DNA from: Nemophila menziesii
Taxonomy: Eukaryota; Streptophyta; Magnoliopsida; Boraginales; Hydrophyllaceae
Length of the DNA: 64,000 bases
Assembly (NCBI GenBank): GCA_029959085.1
Contig: JARWIR010000010.1
Location: 9,693,001-9,757,000, forward strand
Direction of reading: 5' to 3'
Positions 33,331-45,780 of the stretch are shown piece by piece. Below the pieces are notes generated by a model that was given only the letters and a program-made list of their open reading frames with translations, searched no databases and was not told the DNA's origin. The position numbers and the translations under genes are program-made. Every line of letters starts with the position of its first letter. Position 1 is the first letter of the stretch.

Positions 33331-36300
33331 TTAGTAGCCCATAGCTTTAATTCTACTCGCCAACTTTTCAGCCTTTTTTGTTTTGAAATTCTTTCTATCC
33401 ATTTTCACTTTTGTCATATCAATTATCTTCTTTATGATCTGCTGCTCAGTAAGAGACTTTCCCCCGTGAATTTTTTCATTCCTCTCATTCCAGATACAGT
33501 AAATATATGAGGTAATGATGAGGCTCATAATATTCTTCTTTTCTGATCCTGGGATTCTTCCTACATTCTCTACCAATTCTTCTAAATTTGAAAAGTTACA
33601 GCTAACTTGACAGATTTTAAGAATATCGGATATTATTCTATTGGTGAAAGAACAACCTACCATAAGATGCTGTAAATCTTCAGTTTTTGCATAACAAAAT
33701 ATGCAAAGTGGATCAACTGCTACACCCCAACACATCATCCTCTGTTTTGTTGGTAATCTGTCTTGTATAGCGAGCCAAGAGATGAAAGAACATCTCGGAA
33801 TGTTAAGTTTAGACCATACCACTTTGTGCCATTTGACCTCTTCTAGATTAGCTCTTATTCTGCACAATGTCTTGTTGAAAGAGAATTTCTTCCTTTTACT
33901 TTCAGCCCATATGATCACATCATCTCCTTGTTCCAGCTTAAAATCATTTATATAAGGTAACAATTTACCTGCACAAGGGGGTAACCTCCATCTATATCCT
34001 CCGTAGCAGCTTTGGACTGTTCTATCCTTATTAATGTTGTCTTTATCCAATTCTACCCCTAGATATTCTTTCAAGCTCTTGCCTTCAATCCAATTATCCC
34101 ACAGTAGATAAGTACTTTTCCCATTCTTCACATTATGTGATATAAGATCATAAGCAATGCTCCTGATCTTCATAAGTTGCTTCCAAGTCCAGTAGTGTGC
34201 TTGCTTTATATCTAGACTCCATATACACCTGTTCTGAATAATATTTTTGTGCACCCACATACTCCACAAATTATCCTTCTAAGAGTACATTCTCCAAAAG
34301 GTATACAAGAGACAAACTTTGTTTAAATCCTCCAGATTTGGTAAACCAAGTCCTCCATATTCTTTACCTGCACAAATTTTGTCCCACGATATCCTTTCAC
34401 CACTTGCTCCATCTGAGTTTCCCCTCCACAAGTAACTGCTTATTTTTTGATTTAATTTGTATATGACTTGTTTTGGTAACAGAAATACCCTGCACCAAAA
34501 GAGAATTTTGCTAACAAGGACACATTTTATTAACTCTGTTCTCCCAGCGTATGATAATAGCTTTGAGGACCAAGCATTTATACTACTGCAAATTTTCTCC
34601 ACTAATTTATTTCCATCATGAACAGATAATTTCTTAGAGTTGAGAGGTATTCCAAGATACCTTACTGGCATTGATCCAACTTTAATTTCAAGAATTGCAG
34701 AAATTTCATTCATAATAGATTGAGTTGTTTCTCCAAAGTATAACTCACTCTTGTTGAAATTTATTCTTAGACCTGAAAGTCTAGAGAAGATATTTAGAGC
34801 CTCCTTTACAACCTTAGCAGATTTCCCATCAGCTTTTAAGAAAATTAAGACATCATCTGCAAAAATTAGATGATTAAGCTTCATTACTCTGCATTTATGA
34901 TGATAGCTGAAACTCTTCTTATTTTCCATATGATTGAATAGCCCTGAGAATATTTCCATACATATGGCAAACAAATAAGGAGAGAGAGGGTCTCCTTGTC
35001 TGAGCCCTCTCCTACCTTCAAAGAAACCGCAGGATTGTCCATTTAAACAAATAGAGTATGATGGTGAACATATGCACATTCTTATCCATTCAATGAACTT
35101 GACTGGAAAATTGAAGGCATGAAGTGTGCTTATTAAGAACCTCCAATTTACACTGTCGTATGCTTTTTGTAAGTCCAAATTAATTGTGCATTTTGGAGTT
35201 GAGTCTTTCTTTTCATATCCTAAAACAACCTCCTGCGCAACTAGGATGTTGTCGCTTATAAATCTTCCACCTACATAAGCGGCTTGATTAGGTGAGATGA
35301 TAGAGTTTAACATTTTCTTTAGCCTTTTAGAGATAGCTTTTGAGATGGTCTTGTATATAGTATTCACGCAAGAGATTGGCCTAAATTTCTTCAGGCTTGA
35401 GGCATCTTTTTCCTTAGGCAAAAGGACTAAGTTAGTAGCATTAACTTGCTTTAGGAGCTGATTGTTATCTAGACATTGCCTTACTGCATCAGTGAAATCT
35501 TTTCCTGTGATGCTCCAAGTAGCTTTGTAAAAGCATGAGTTCAGTCCATCAGGGCCTGGACTTTTGTTTTCTTTAATAGAGAAAAGAGCCTCTTTAATCT
35601 CAACATCAGAGAAAGGCTTGATTAGCTCTTGACTTTGCTCATCAGATATTTGAGTGTGAATTAATCTTTTTAGTGTTGATACATCACATATTTCCTCATG
35701 TGTATCTTCAGTAACAAGAAGATCCTTGTAGAAGCTGATGAACTCAGTTTTTATCTGCTCAGCATCAGTGATTATATTCCCATCATCTTTAGTTAGAACT
35801 GATACATTATTTCTAGCATATCTGCCTTTAATCACTTTGTAAAAATAAGCCGAGTTGCAGTCCATGTCAGTTGTAAACGTTGCTTTAGCTTTCTGCCTTA
35901 ATATATTATGTTGTATAGTCATAGCATTTTCTAATTCATTTTCCAAAATCTTCTCCTCTTTAAGATTATCCTCCTCAGTGTTTCCTTCCATAATTAGAGT
36001 TTGCACCTTTGTTAGATTACTCTTAATAGATTCAATGTTTGTTGAGTTTCTCCTGAAGTATGTGTTGTTGAACTTTTTCAAGGCAATTTTTACACACTTC
36101 TGTTTATAACATAATTTGTACATTAGATTTCCTTCAGTTTGTTTATTCCAGGCTTCCTTTATTGTATCAAGGAATTTTTCATGAGATGTGCAAATATTAA
36201 AGAATTTGAAAGAACTTTGATAGTTTTTCCTTTGATTACCAAACTCAATCTTCAAGGCACAATGATCTGAGGTTGAAGGAGGAATAACAAATACTCTTGA

Positions 36301-36936
36301 TTCATTAGTATCCATCCACTTTGCATTTATAAATACTCTATCTATCTTGCTTGCTCTAATCTCATTAGTACTTTTGTTTGTCCATGTATAGTATTGCCCA
36401 GAATAATTATGTTCATACAAGCTTGCATCATCTAAACATTCAGCAAATTCTAGTGCACCATTTTCAAGTTCATCGCAACTGAGCCTATCTTGTATCTTTA
36501 GGATCTCATTGAAATCGCCAAGTATACACACTTTATCATTCTCATGGTCATTACTCCATTGTACAATATCACTCCATAAACTCCTTCTATCTCTATCATC
36601 ATTAAAGGCATATACTATAGCAATATAATATATCTCCTTGTTTTCTATAGACTCCATCTCTATGAAGATGGCTTGAGCATTCTCTTTTATTAAATTAACT
36701 TTAACATAATCTTTGTTCCATAAAATCCATATTCTTCTTGAAGCATCTTTATTATAATTGTGCATCATCTCTAGGTTTGAGAAATGGGCTTTAATTATTG
36801 CAGAAACATTACTAAATTTAACTTTAGTTTCTAATAGTCCAACTAAATTGACTTTATTTCTAATTAGAAAGTCTTTCACGTCTAATTGACGCAAGACATT
36901 ATTCAAGCCTCTCACATTCCATGTAGCAACTATCAT
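33331..36936 (-). pseudogene. LINE C ORF2 (endonuclease-RT) with one internal stop
   Basis: The frame starts MIVATWNVRGLNN at 36936 and would run 1201 codons but for one TAG at 34279-34281. The frame is the same on both sides. APE-type endonuclease: NVRGLN, GLLETK, LGDFNEIL and TSDHCALK (first 230 residues). RT: SPGPDGLNSCFYK, FRPISCVNTIYK, DLQKAYDSVNW, LRQGDPLSPYLFAI and the catalytic LIFADDVLIF, then the YLGIPLNSKKLS thumb. The post-RT zinc-binding module (zf-RVT) is KWHKVVWSKLNIPRCSFISW with CIFCYAKTEDLQHLMVGC, downstream of the stop. The frame ends without an RNase H domain. It would nick DNA and prime reverse transcription at the target. Confidence 0.9.
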
Positions 36937-36956
36937 AAATTTGGAGGTCTTGTTAT

Positions 36957-38142
36957 TTACTTTTCTCCTTCTTGATTTATGAATTTAAGGACATCTTTGT
37001 CTATGTTAACCTCTTCAGTTTGCAAGTCTTTGAACTTGTTATTAGTTTGTATGCCTGAGTTATTTCTTGCACTAGTTTCACCTTGGTGCATTACTTGTTT
37101 CCCTCTCACACTCCTCCATTCATTATTCTTCTCCTCAGTTTTACTTTGATCCTCAGTTTGAATGTTTTTAGGCTTCCACACTTTTTGAATGTTATTACAT
37201 TTAGATTCAATATGTCCAAGTTTATTGCACTTAACACATAAGATTGGTTTCCAATCATATTCAACTTTGACTTCATGTAAATCTTCTTTACCCACATCAA
37301 CATACACAGTCTCAGGTAAGTCTTCTTTAGTGTTTATCTCTACGCAAACTCTTGCGTATCCCAACCTTGTCTTTGACTCTGTAATCGAATCCATTTGCAA
37401 AGGGACTCCAATTCCACTTGCAACATAACTAAGACCACGTTGTGTCCACAAATTCATTGGAACATTTATGAGTTTAGCCCACACCGGAATCCTTGTAACA
37501 TCTATTGCTTCAAATTGTACATCAGGTGTCCAAGGTCTCAGTAGCAGAGGTTTGCCATTTATGTGCCAAAATTGTTCCATGGCTTTGTCGCAATTCTGCT
37601 GATTTTCAAATTTAAAAATATAAAGCCCTTTTCCGCTTGACTTTACTTCAACTTTTCCTAATTTCTGCCATTGAAATTTAATGAAACTTGTAATAGCATA
37701 GAAGTTCGGAGGGTTGTCTATGAATTGACCTACTAGACAATTAATCCATTGTTCATCTCCTTCATCAAACACGTCCTTCGGTGGTTTTATTACTTTCTTT
37801 TCTCCTTGTTTCACCGGCAAGTGATATTCAAGCTTGAAGGTTTTGTCAGTGCCTTTTTTTCACAAGGTTTAACCACGAGATAGGTTCCTTATGAATGCTT
37901 TGTTCCGGCGTCTCATTAATCACTTGTATAAGCGCGTTAATCGGAGTTTGAGGTTCAGATCTTTGAATCGGCGATTGTTCTTCTGCAGATTTTCGGGTTT
38001 TAGATCCTTCACCGATTTCATTTGCTTCATTCGAGATACTCGGGGAGAAGATTTCCCTAGTGATATTACTATATTTCGTCTTAGTTTTTGGAATCGACTT
38101 TCCGTTTTGATTAACTTTGTTTGAGTTTATCCATTTAGTCAT
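36957..38142 (-). pseudogene. LINE C ORF1 (DUF4283 and zinc knuckle) with a one-base frameshift
   Basis: From the ATG at 38142 the frame runs to SWLNLVKKRH and stops at 37846. Dropping one A from a seven-A run at about 37853-37859 continues the protein as GTDKTFKLEYHLPVKQGEKK and on to 36957. The long second part contains a DUF4283 domain (FYAITSFIKFQWQKLGKVEV and VWAKLINVPMNLWT) and an intact zinc knuckle (CVKCNKLGHIESKC). ORF1 ends 20 nt before the ORF2 start, typical LINE spacing. There is no ATG at the start of the second part, so it is not a separate gene. Confidence 0.85.
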
Positions 38143-38445
38143 TTTTTAGAAGTAAACACGAGATAGGCTGAGGTGAATGGATGGAATATTTGTTTAGGTG
38201 GTGGTCGGTTGACTGGATAATGAAGAATGGATGATATTTTATGAAAGTGATCAAGTGCTAGATCCCAGATTTTGGGATTAACACCGAATCAGTAAAAATA
38301 AAAAGCAAAAAGGGTGTTTTTTTTTGGTAAAAGTGGTGGAAAGAGAAAAAAAGCTAATGGAATAAAAGTTAGTTGGGAAGAATGTCTAGAGAGAATAATA
38401 CCAAGTGTTGACTCTTATTTGACTTTTATATAACCGACATAATCT

Positions 38446-40172
38446 CTTCTTGCATATATCTTAGAAGGTCTATAAAATTAGATCTTTTGGATGAATCTGA
38501 ATCTTCAGAAAAGTCAAAGTCTTCGGGGCTAGACTTGGTTGGTTCTTCTTCGATTTCTAGAAATTCCACGGCAATTTATGCAGCATGTGGTACTTCTTTA
38601 TTCTCTTCTATTTCAAGTCAAATAGCCTTACAAGCTTCGAACCCAAAATTGGCATCACCTCCTTCAGTAGATTTCAATTCTTTTGCTTCCATAATATTTG
38701 TTAGAACCTTATTCATTTGTTCTACTTGCGTACCTAAGATCTGAATTGAAGCTTCTTGTTCTCTCAACTTCTCCATCTGTGTATGCATATTATTCGTCAT
38801 AAGATCCATGAAATTCTTTAATTGCTTATCTCCCACTACTTCCTCTTGAGGATGTTAGGCAAAGCCTTCTGAGCTAAAGTATCGGTATAAGCGTCATTGG
38901 CAGTTGTTGTGGAGGAGCAGGTCTATTAAAATTATGATTTCCCTGATATGGAACTTGACCGCTTGGTTGGTAAGAGTTATTTTGGGGACGATGTTGATAG
39001 TTACCTTGATTTGCGTCCCCCTGTGGATTTGAATACTGCATACCCGGATGATTTCTGTTACCAGATTGGTAATTTCCTCGGTTGGATATGAAATAAACAG
39101 ATGCTAGATTTCCTTCGCACTCTTCCCATGTATAATTCGGTACCTCACACTTCAGACAACCTTGTGCTTCTTGCACTACATTTATATTCTGACGTTTTTG
39201 CATCTCAAGCTTAATCTCTTTGATTTGATTCTCGAATACGGTTAATTGTGGTGAATTAGCAGTTTCTGCATCTAATCGAAGCGTACTTTTGGTGTTTGTA
39301 ATAGGAGCTCGTGAAAGTGGCCAACTCCTTTTTGTTTCTATAATATGTTCCATACCTTTGGCGGCTTCTAGTGGATCCATGGACACAAATCCTCCTCTTC
39401 CAAGATTATCTACCCTCAATCTACTCTCTGCATTAATACCTTGATAAAACATTGCTAACTTTAAAGATGGGTTATAAACATGAAGTGGACATCTAGCTAA
39501 CTTCTGTTGAAATCCATGCGTCTCCTACATCTTCTTCATTCTCTTGGAGAAACTTAGCAAGCTCCATCTGATCTTTGAGTCTCATACTCTTCGGATAAAA
39601 ACGGTTAAAGAACGCGGTTTAAAGTTCTGCCCAAGTATTAAGTGTACCTGGTGGTTGTCTATCTAGCCAATCACCAGCTTTGTCCGTCAGAAAGAACGAA
39701 AACATGTGACAATACAATTGCTTGCGTGTAATGTTAGGTGTAATGTAGGCATCACAAATCTGCATGAACTTTTGAATCGCTCTTACCGGATCTTGAATTG
39801 TTGTACCACAATAGAGTCCAAAGTTCGTAAATCGACTGAGCATACCCGGATCGGGCCTGAATTTGATGTTTTGGATCTCTGGAGGACGATAACCTAAAGG
39901 TTGAACTTGAAAAGGTGCTCCCAAGCTTGGGAGATCTTGTTCATGACGTATATTGTTTCTGTTATCTCCTACTGGTGGTATGCGAGGAACAAGTGGTGGA
40001 TCACGAGGGGCTAGTGATTGATGTTGGTCGTCATTCTGATTAATATTAAGATTAGCATTACCCCCTAGTGGTGGTACTTCTTCCTCTCATAGAGCCATTA
40101 CTTTCCTTTGTTCTTGTTCTTCTCTCAAGTGTCTTTTGTAAGCTGTGAAACAACTTTCGGGGTTCTCGAGCA
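38446..40172 (-). pseudogene. O1 gag, broken
   Basis: It begins at the ATG at 40172 (MLENPESCFTAYKRHLREE, similar in position and style to the A1 start), with an early stop. Then GAPFQVQPLGYRPPEI and FRPDPGMLSRFTNFG lead into the capsid domain (DPVRAIQKFMQICDAYITPN, about 39830-39720), which aligns with A1 gag ([20 protein letters not shown]). Another stop and frameshift follow. A cysteine motif, CLKCEVPNYTWEEC, at 39160-39110 has lost the histidine of the CCHC knuckle. The coiled-coil tail ends at LINE C. Confidence 0.85.
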
Positions 40173-40288
40173 TACACTAGGAACCTGAAAGAGATAAAAA
40201 CAAACCAAAAGTGTAAATCTGCTAAAATAAAATAACTAAAAACTACTACTACTAAAAATAAATAAACCCACACGCTAACGAGACACAA

Positions 40289-40306
40289 GTCCACTACAGC
40301 GACACC
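40289..40306 (-). other. O1 primer-binding site, decayed
   Basis: Plus-strand GTCCACTACAGCGACACCA lies next to the LTR and corresponds to the tRNA-Asp site of A1 (TCCCCGGCAGCGGCGCCA). Several mismatches fall at CG or CNG positions. Confidence 0.65.
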
Positions 40307-40313
40307 AAAAACT

Positions 40314-41825
40314 TGGTGACACCTAGGGTGTGATAAAAATAAGATAATAAAAGAAAATAAATGGTGAACTAACACCCTAGACTAAACACGTAACTCACAA
40401 CAAGTATCACAAGTCGTATGCAGGTTTTAATGATATATAAAGATTTGTTCTCATGGACCTAGTGTGTTATACAAATGGATTCAACATAATAGTGTAGTAA
40501 TCAATAGCTAAAGACAGAATAATAAATATGATTGATAGGAGATAAGATTAAACTAAATTAAATTAAAGACAATAAAATAAATATGAGAGAATAAGATGAG
40601 AAAGTATAGCTCAGGTTTTGCTAGTATGCACTAATCCTTCTATTTCTTCTACTAGTTAATAAGGGTGGTTAAAGCTCTTAGATAAGAAGCCATGATAAAA
40701 TCCTCCTATTTCCTCTACGGGTGGACTTAAGAGGCGACTTAACAATTAACAGGGGAATTGGGTAAGGGGACCCTGCAAATAAGGATCGGTGATTAAATCC
40801 CAAACCCTAATGACTATCTAGTTAGGCAAGCCCTTCCATATCACTACCTCACGCTAGACGCTTATATGATGTTTCAATAATTAGACACTCCTTCTGGGTG
40901 ACCATATAACTACTATTAGCACAGTCCTAATTTGATCAGGATTAAGACAGACAATAAATCAAAGCACATAAAACAAATATATGGTTAAGAAGCTATAATC
41001 AATTTAAAAGAGTTTTCCTAATGAAACTTAGATAGAAGGAAATAGAATTAAAAGATTATACATATGAAAAACCCAAGCTATATGGGAAAATTAGTTCATA
41101 CTAGAAAGAAATAAACTAAAATGTGCTCTCTTCAATGATTTCTAATGATAAATAAATCTTAAGGACTAACTGTGGGAGGCGAGGACTAAGCTAGGGCTTA
41201 GAACTGGGCGATGACATGTTTACAATAGTTAAAGGGTGTATTTATAGGTGTTTAGGAAGCCCTAGGTCGGATTTCTTGGAGTAGAAGGAAAGCAATCGAA
41301 CCCCTTTTCCAAATCAACTTCGTTTCCTAAAATTTAGGAGATAGGATAAACACTGTTGTCTTGTTTTGGTCGTAACTTATTCATTATTTCTCTGATTTTT
41401 GTGTACTTTATATCAAAACGACCGCATGGAAAAGATCTACACTTTTTCGTGAGTTTTCACCTCCAAATTCCCAGACTATTTTGAGTTATCTTCACTTTAG
41501 TGGACATGGCTGCAGAATTTCATATTTACTTGGCAGCTTTTCCTTTCCTTTTTATCTCTACTTACTTTATCTCCAATTCCCATGCATATCTTCTTTCCTT
41601 ATCTATTTAGAATTGATTTAGAATCTAATTAATTACCATATATATTTAAAGCTTCACATTAACACACAAATTAAACCAAATATGCTCTAAAATAATAATT
41701 CATCAAATCAAGACAAGAAATACGGATTTATCAAAATACGAATAAAAATATAATATTAATTGACAAAATACACCTAAAATGATGTCTTCAACCTAGATTA
41801 TTACATCACAAAAAGGGAGACATCA
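40314..41825 (-). repeat. O1 5' LTR (right copy)
   Basis: It is 1512 bp and pairs with 12486-13857. The minus strand has a TATA box, CCTATAAATA, at 41239-41248. Confidence 0.92.
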
Positions 41826-41830
41826 ACAAT

Positions 41831-42864
41831 CAAGGAGAAAAATGAGTCAACTGGGTTAAATGGAAAACCCTTATGAATAGTAAGGAAGAAGGTGGTTTGG
41901 GGTTTAAATATTTTTATACACAAAATTTTGCTTTATTAGCTTCAAATGCCTAGAAAATAATGAACAATTCTAATTCTCTTCTTTTCAAACTATTGAAAGG
42001 GAAGTACTTTAATAACAAATATTTTTTAAATGCTTCTTTAGTAACCACTGCTCTTGGGGTTGGAAGAGTATTTTAGCGGGAAGAGATTGTTTTAGGAATG
42101 AGTTGAAATAGAATATTGGGGATGTAAAAACTGTAAAAAAATATGGGAACATTCTTGACTTCCAAATAATATGATTCTATCTAGGCCAGATGGATGTATA
42201 ATTGAATTTGTCTCTAAGCTCACCATTAGCCAAATGTTCATTTTGAAACTCACCAATGGAATATGGATCTTGTTGGTAGTATATTTACAGCTAAAATTGC
42301 AGCAACCATTAGTCAAATGTTCATTCCATATTATCAATGTAATGACACCACTTTTTGGACTAAGTCTAATTCAGGGGATGTCTTGGGGAAAGAGTGTTAC
42401 AATAAGCTATGAAGGGCTCAACAAAGGCATAAAAACTTAAAGAACACCAAAATTGGTGATTCTTCATTTCAGTTGGATATAAATGACTAAAAGTTTATTT
42501 GAAAACTGAAAGTTATGCCAAAGGTGAAAATTTTATGTGAAAATGTTGCAATAATGGTTTGGCAACAAATGAGAATAGATGGAAAAGGAAATCAATTGAT
42601 AAATTGAACGCCAACTTTGTGGAGTTGAGTATGAAACCATTGAACATCTCTTTTTCCATTATTTTTGGGCCAGGGTAGTTTGAATGGATAGTCCACTGAC
42701 TTATGATTCTTTATCTGAATCTTCATACAATGTGAAGAACTTGATTCAATTTATTAGAGGTTATGCCTCTGAAAACTATGATTTATCTTCCAATATGGGA
42801 GACTTGGCATTATTTATGGCTTGGAATATATTGAAAGGAAGGAATGATTCTATATGTAAAGGAT
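41831..42864 (+). pseudogene. LINE A ORF2 part 2 (post-RT zinc-finger region)
   Basis: It continues LINE A after O1. Frames read SKEEGGLGFKYFYTQNFALL, then KLLKGKYFNNKYFL, the region after the RT thumb in plant LINEs. A zf-RVT remnant follows at about 42500-42680 (CENVAIMVWQQMR, EYETIEHLFFHYFWA). Stops are frequent. It ends at the S2 TSD. Confidence 0.8.
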
Positions 42865-42869
42865 GTACT

Positions 42870-45148
42870 TGGTGGTCCTTTGTGTGTTCTAAAATAAATT
42901 CAAGTGTAATCGAACCACAACCGCAAGTGTACGGTTGTCCCAAGTAGTAATAAGTGATTCTAGAATCGTTCGCAGGGACGGTTTGGTTAACTACAATGCT
43001 TATCGAATAATGAATGGTTGCACTTTTGAAAGAAAATAAAGATAATATGATTGATGGTTTGTTTTTATTATTTCTAAGTAATGAAAGACTAATAAGAAAA
43101 TGCAAATAAATATCAAAACGTAAGTAAATAAGTGTAAAACGCAAGTATGAGAAGGTAGCACTTGAGAACGCAAGGGATCCTCCTAATTCTATATCATAAC
43201 TTGTTCTGGTTAAGGGTTAAATTGGTCAATTACAATGGTCGGGATTCTAAATTCCTGATACCCCCGTCAGGGTGGACTATAAGGCTATCCTAGAGTGTCA
43301 CTAGTCCCGTCAGGGTAAATATGATCCACTTTTAGATGTTTAAGAATTTTACCTCATTGGCCCTAAAATTAGCTAAGTTCGTCAGAATCAATAGCTTCTA
43401 TTTTAGATTGAATAATTAATTTTATACCTAAACCCTCCGTCAGGATGATCCACACGCCACATATGTGGAATAGCCTAGATACTAATACCTGTTCTTAGTT
43501 CGCGACTCTAAAAACAGTAAATAATCACAAATTATCGAAAAGAGTAAAAGACCCAAGTTAATTTAATTTAACAGAAACCCAAATTCAGGACATGAAATTC
43601 AATAGAATTGGGATTTACCCGTAAAGCATTTTCAAGCACTATAATGGAATTAGCTCATACTAATTGAAAAGAAAACTAAATTAAATGTAATGGAATTCAT
43701 ATTGTCTTACAAAACAAGATAAAGAAAACCTAATTTCCGGAATTGGAATGGCTGAGAACAGAGATATAGACCCTCTCCAGCTCTTGACAGCTTCTTCTTT
43801 CTTCCTTCTGTTGCTTCTCTCTGATGTTTTAATTTGTAAAAAGTGAATTGTGTGAAAAATAGAAGTCAAGAGCTCCTTTTATAAGCTAAAATTCGGAATA
43901 GGCCTTGTACCTAATAGGGGTGTGCGCGGGTTGGTTTTGTATGAAAAATGCTCAACCCACAAACCGCCCGTTCTTGTGCGGGTTTTGAAAAATAAGACCC
44001 ACATCCGCCCAATACATTACTTAAACCATTGATTTTCGGGTTAGGCGGGTTGCGGGTGCATTGCGGGTCATTTAGTTCGATAAAGAAGTCGAATTTGTAT
44101 CCATATTCGTTTGGCGAGTCAAATTTATATTACAAACAAAAATTGTAACGAAAAATATTGTTTAGGATACTCATATGCATTTCAAATCATCAATGATTAA
44201 AAGATATAAAATGATATTTTAGGAAACTAAATATATTAATTAAACAAAAAGTATAGCTAATATCATAGTTGTAATGAAAAACATATTCATTAGATAAAAT
44301 ATTATATTGAGGGATATCAAAATATTATTAAACAAAAGGGGAGGTATAAAAAAATTGTAGAGTGAAAAACACATGACCCCCAATATTTAATTTGAATAAA
44401 ATGAGTAATATGAATTTTCTAATTTTTTGTACTACAAGGTAATCAGGTATGCGGGTTTGCGGGTTTCAGGATTAAAATCCACAACCCACAAAATGTGTAT
44501 ATTTTTTCAAAAATGTAAACCGCAACCCACCCAATTAAAAACTAACCCGTATAATTTCGAGTTAGTGTGATCGGGTTGGTCCGGTTATGCGGGTTTTCTA
44601 ACCCGATGCACACCCCTAGTACCTAATAATAAAACACTAATTAAATGTCCAAGCCCAATTTCTAAGCCCAAAATCCCGTAACTGCTGCACCACCTCCACT
44701 AAAACGGCTCTAACCGCTTCAATATAACTCCGACTTACCTGAAATCACTTGCAAAAGTTCCGTAACTCGATAAGGAATAGATTCTCCTCAAAGGTAAGCG
44801 GCTAAATCATCTCTTAAGCGCCTCGAAATCAGCAATCTTTGGCCTGTTTTCCAGATTTGCAGCTCTAAAATCAAATTCTTTCGGGATTTATCTTCAAGTC
44901 TTGACTTCATATCACGATCTTTGACTCTCTTCTCGGATTCCATTCCTAGCTAATATTCAAAACCTACAAACTTTTCACTAAAATACACAAGATTACGCGC
45001 AAAAGTTTAATAAATCAAAAATACTAGAAATAAAATGGAAATTCTGGATTATTGCATTTTTAACTCAAAAGTCTATCAAAATATTTATTTAAACATCAAA
45101 AATGATGTCTCCCAAGGGTCAAAAATAAGAACAATTAGGGAGACATCA
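42870..45148 (-). mobile_element. S2: solo LTR of the A1 family, carrying a hAT MITE
   Basis: It starts TGGTGGTCCTTTGTG and ends GGAGACATCA like the A1 LTRs, and is flanked by a perfect TSD, gtact (42865-42869 and 45149-45153). Removing the MITE and one copy of its 8-bp TSD leaves about 1.57 kb, the length of an A1 LTR (1560 bp). It is clearly diverged from the A1 LTRs, so it is an older family member reduced by LTR-LTR recombination. Confidence 0.93.
43915..44618. mobile_element. hAT-type MITE (704 bp) inside S2
   Basis: The terminal inverted repeats are TAGGGGTGTGCGCGGGTT (left) and TAGGGGTGTGCATCGGGTT (right end, other strand). A perfect 8-bp TSD, gtacctaa, lies at 43907-43914 and 44619-44626. 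Subterminal repeats of the gcgggttttg/aacccgc kind are present. It is non-coding. Confidence 0.93.
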
Positions 45149-45153
45149 GTACT

Positions 45154-45780
45154 CCTAACTCTTTAAGTATTGTACAAAGATCAATTATGACCTATGGTGA
45201 GTATAGCGCAACAAATGAGCATACTACTGAGGTTACAAAGTTAAATTCAAATGCAAATTTCAATAGTAATCCCTCAAATGATATACTTTTAATCATTGTA
45301 GAAGTATTGTAAAGGGCATGGGTTGGACAAACTAGAATCCCCTATTGAAGGGAAATTTAAAGTTAAATGTGATGCTTCATGTGAGATAAAAACTAATTCA
45401 GCTTTTGTTGCTTGTGTGATGAGGGTTTTATAGGTACAATTCTAAATGGTTTTGTAATGAAGGTACAAACACACTCAGTAGCTGAAGCTGAAGCAAGAAG
45501 AATTCTCATAGCTTGTGAGATGGATTCAAGACTCCCTCCTGGAACTGTGGAAATTAAGAGTGACAGCCTTACTATTATTAATCAAGTGAATTCTAGAGTT
45601 GTTAGATTATCTAGTTGTACTACTGTTTTGTTAAGTTTGTTTCTGTTTGTAAAACCAAGTATAAAATCAAGTTCTCGCATGTGAGAAGAACTAGTAATCG
45701 AGTAGTGGATTGGTAGCCAAACAAACGCTAAGGGGAAAATTGTTTGACCTTTGGATGAATAATCCACCTTCCTAATCAGC
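45154..45780 (+). pseudogene. LINE A ORF2 part 3 (RNase H)
   Basis: It continues LINE A after S2. GKFKVKCDASC gives the first catalytic Asp of the plant LINE RNase H (RVT_3 type). VAEAEARRILIACEM supplies the Glu helix and EIKSDSLTIINQVNS the second Asp. HVRRTSNRVVDW with a following stop is the C-terminal motif. It is broken by a frameshift around 45405 and by stops. Confidence 0.8.

Larger units (their letters stand above)
33128..38429 (-). mobile_element. LINE C: nearly intact 5.3-kb LINE without RNase H
   Basis: It is a full-length minus-strand LINE with ORF1, ORF2 and a poly(A) tail (19 T on the plus strand, 33127-33145). The flanking TSD is 16 bp: ataaccgccataatct at 33112-33127 and ataaccgacataatct at 38430-38445, differing at one base. 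It inserted into the gag-protease spacer of O1. Only two lesions separate it from an intact element: a one-base slip in ORF1 and one in-frame stop in ORF2. Confidence 0.93.
12486..41825 (-). mobile_element. O1: older Athila-type gypsy element with nested insertions
   Basis: LTRs at 12486-13857 and 40314-41825 both start TGGTG and end GACATCA on the plus strand, and they are flanked by a perfect 5-bp TSD, acaat. The element reads on the minus strand: PBS at 40289-40306, gag at 40172-38446, protease split across 33111-32538 and 18033-17760, an integrase C-terminal scrap at 17713-17528, ORF2 at about 16597-15375, and PPT at 13858-13872. Most of pol is absent. Subtracting S1 (with A1 inside it) and LINE C leaves roughly 9.5 kb. 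LTR divergence is obvious by eye, including a block of about 150 bp present only in the right LTR, so it is much older than A1. Confidence 0.93.

Noticed and set aside
43681..43869. A 62-codon minus-strand frame in S2.
   Set aside because: It lies in a solo LTR of a retrotransposon, with no homologous frame in the A1 LTRs.
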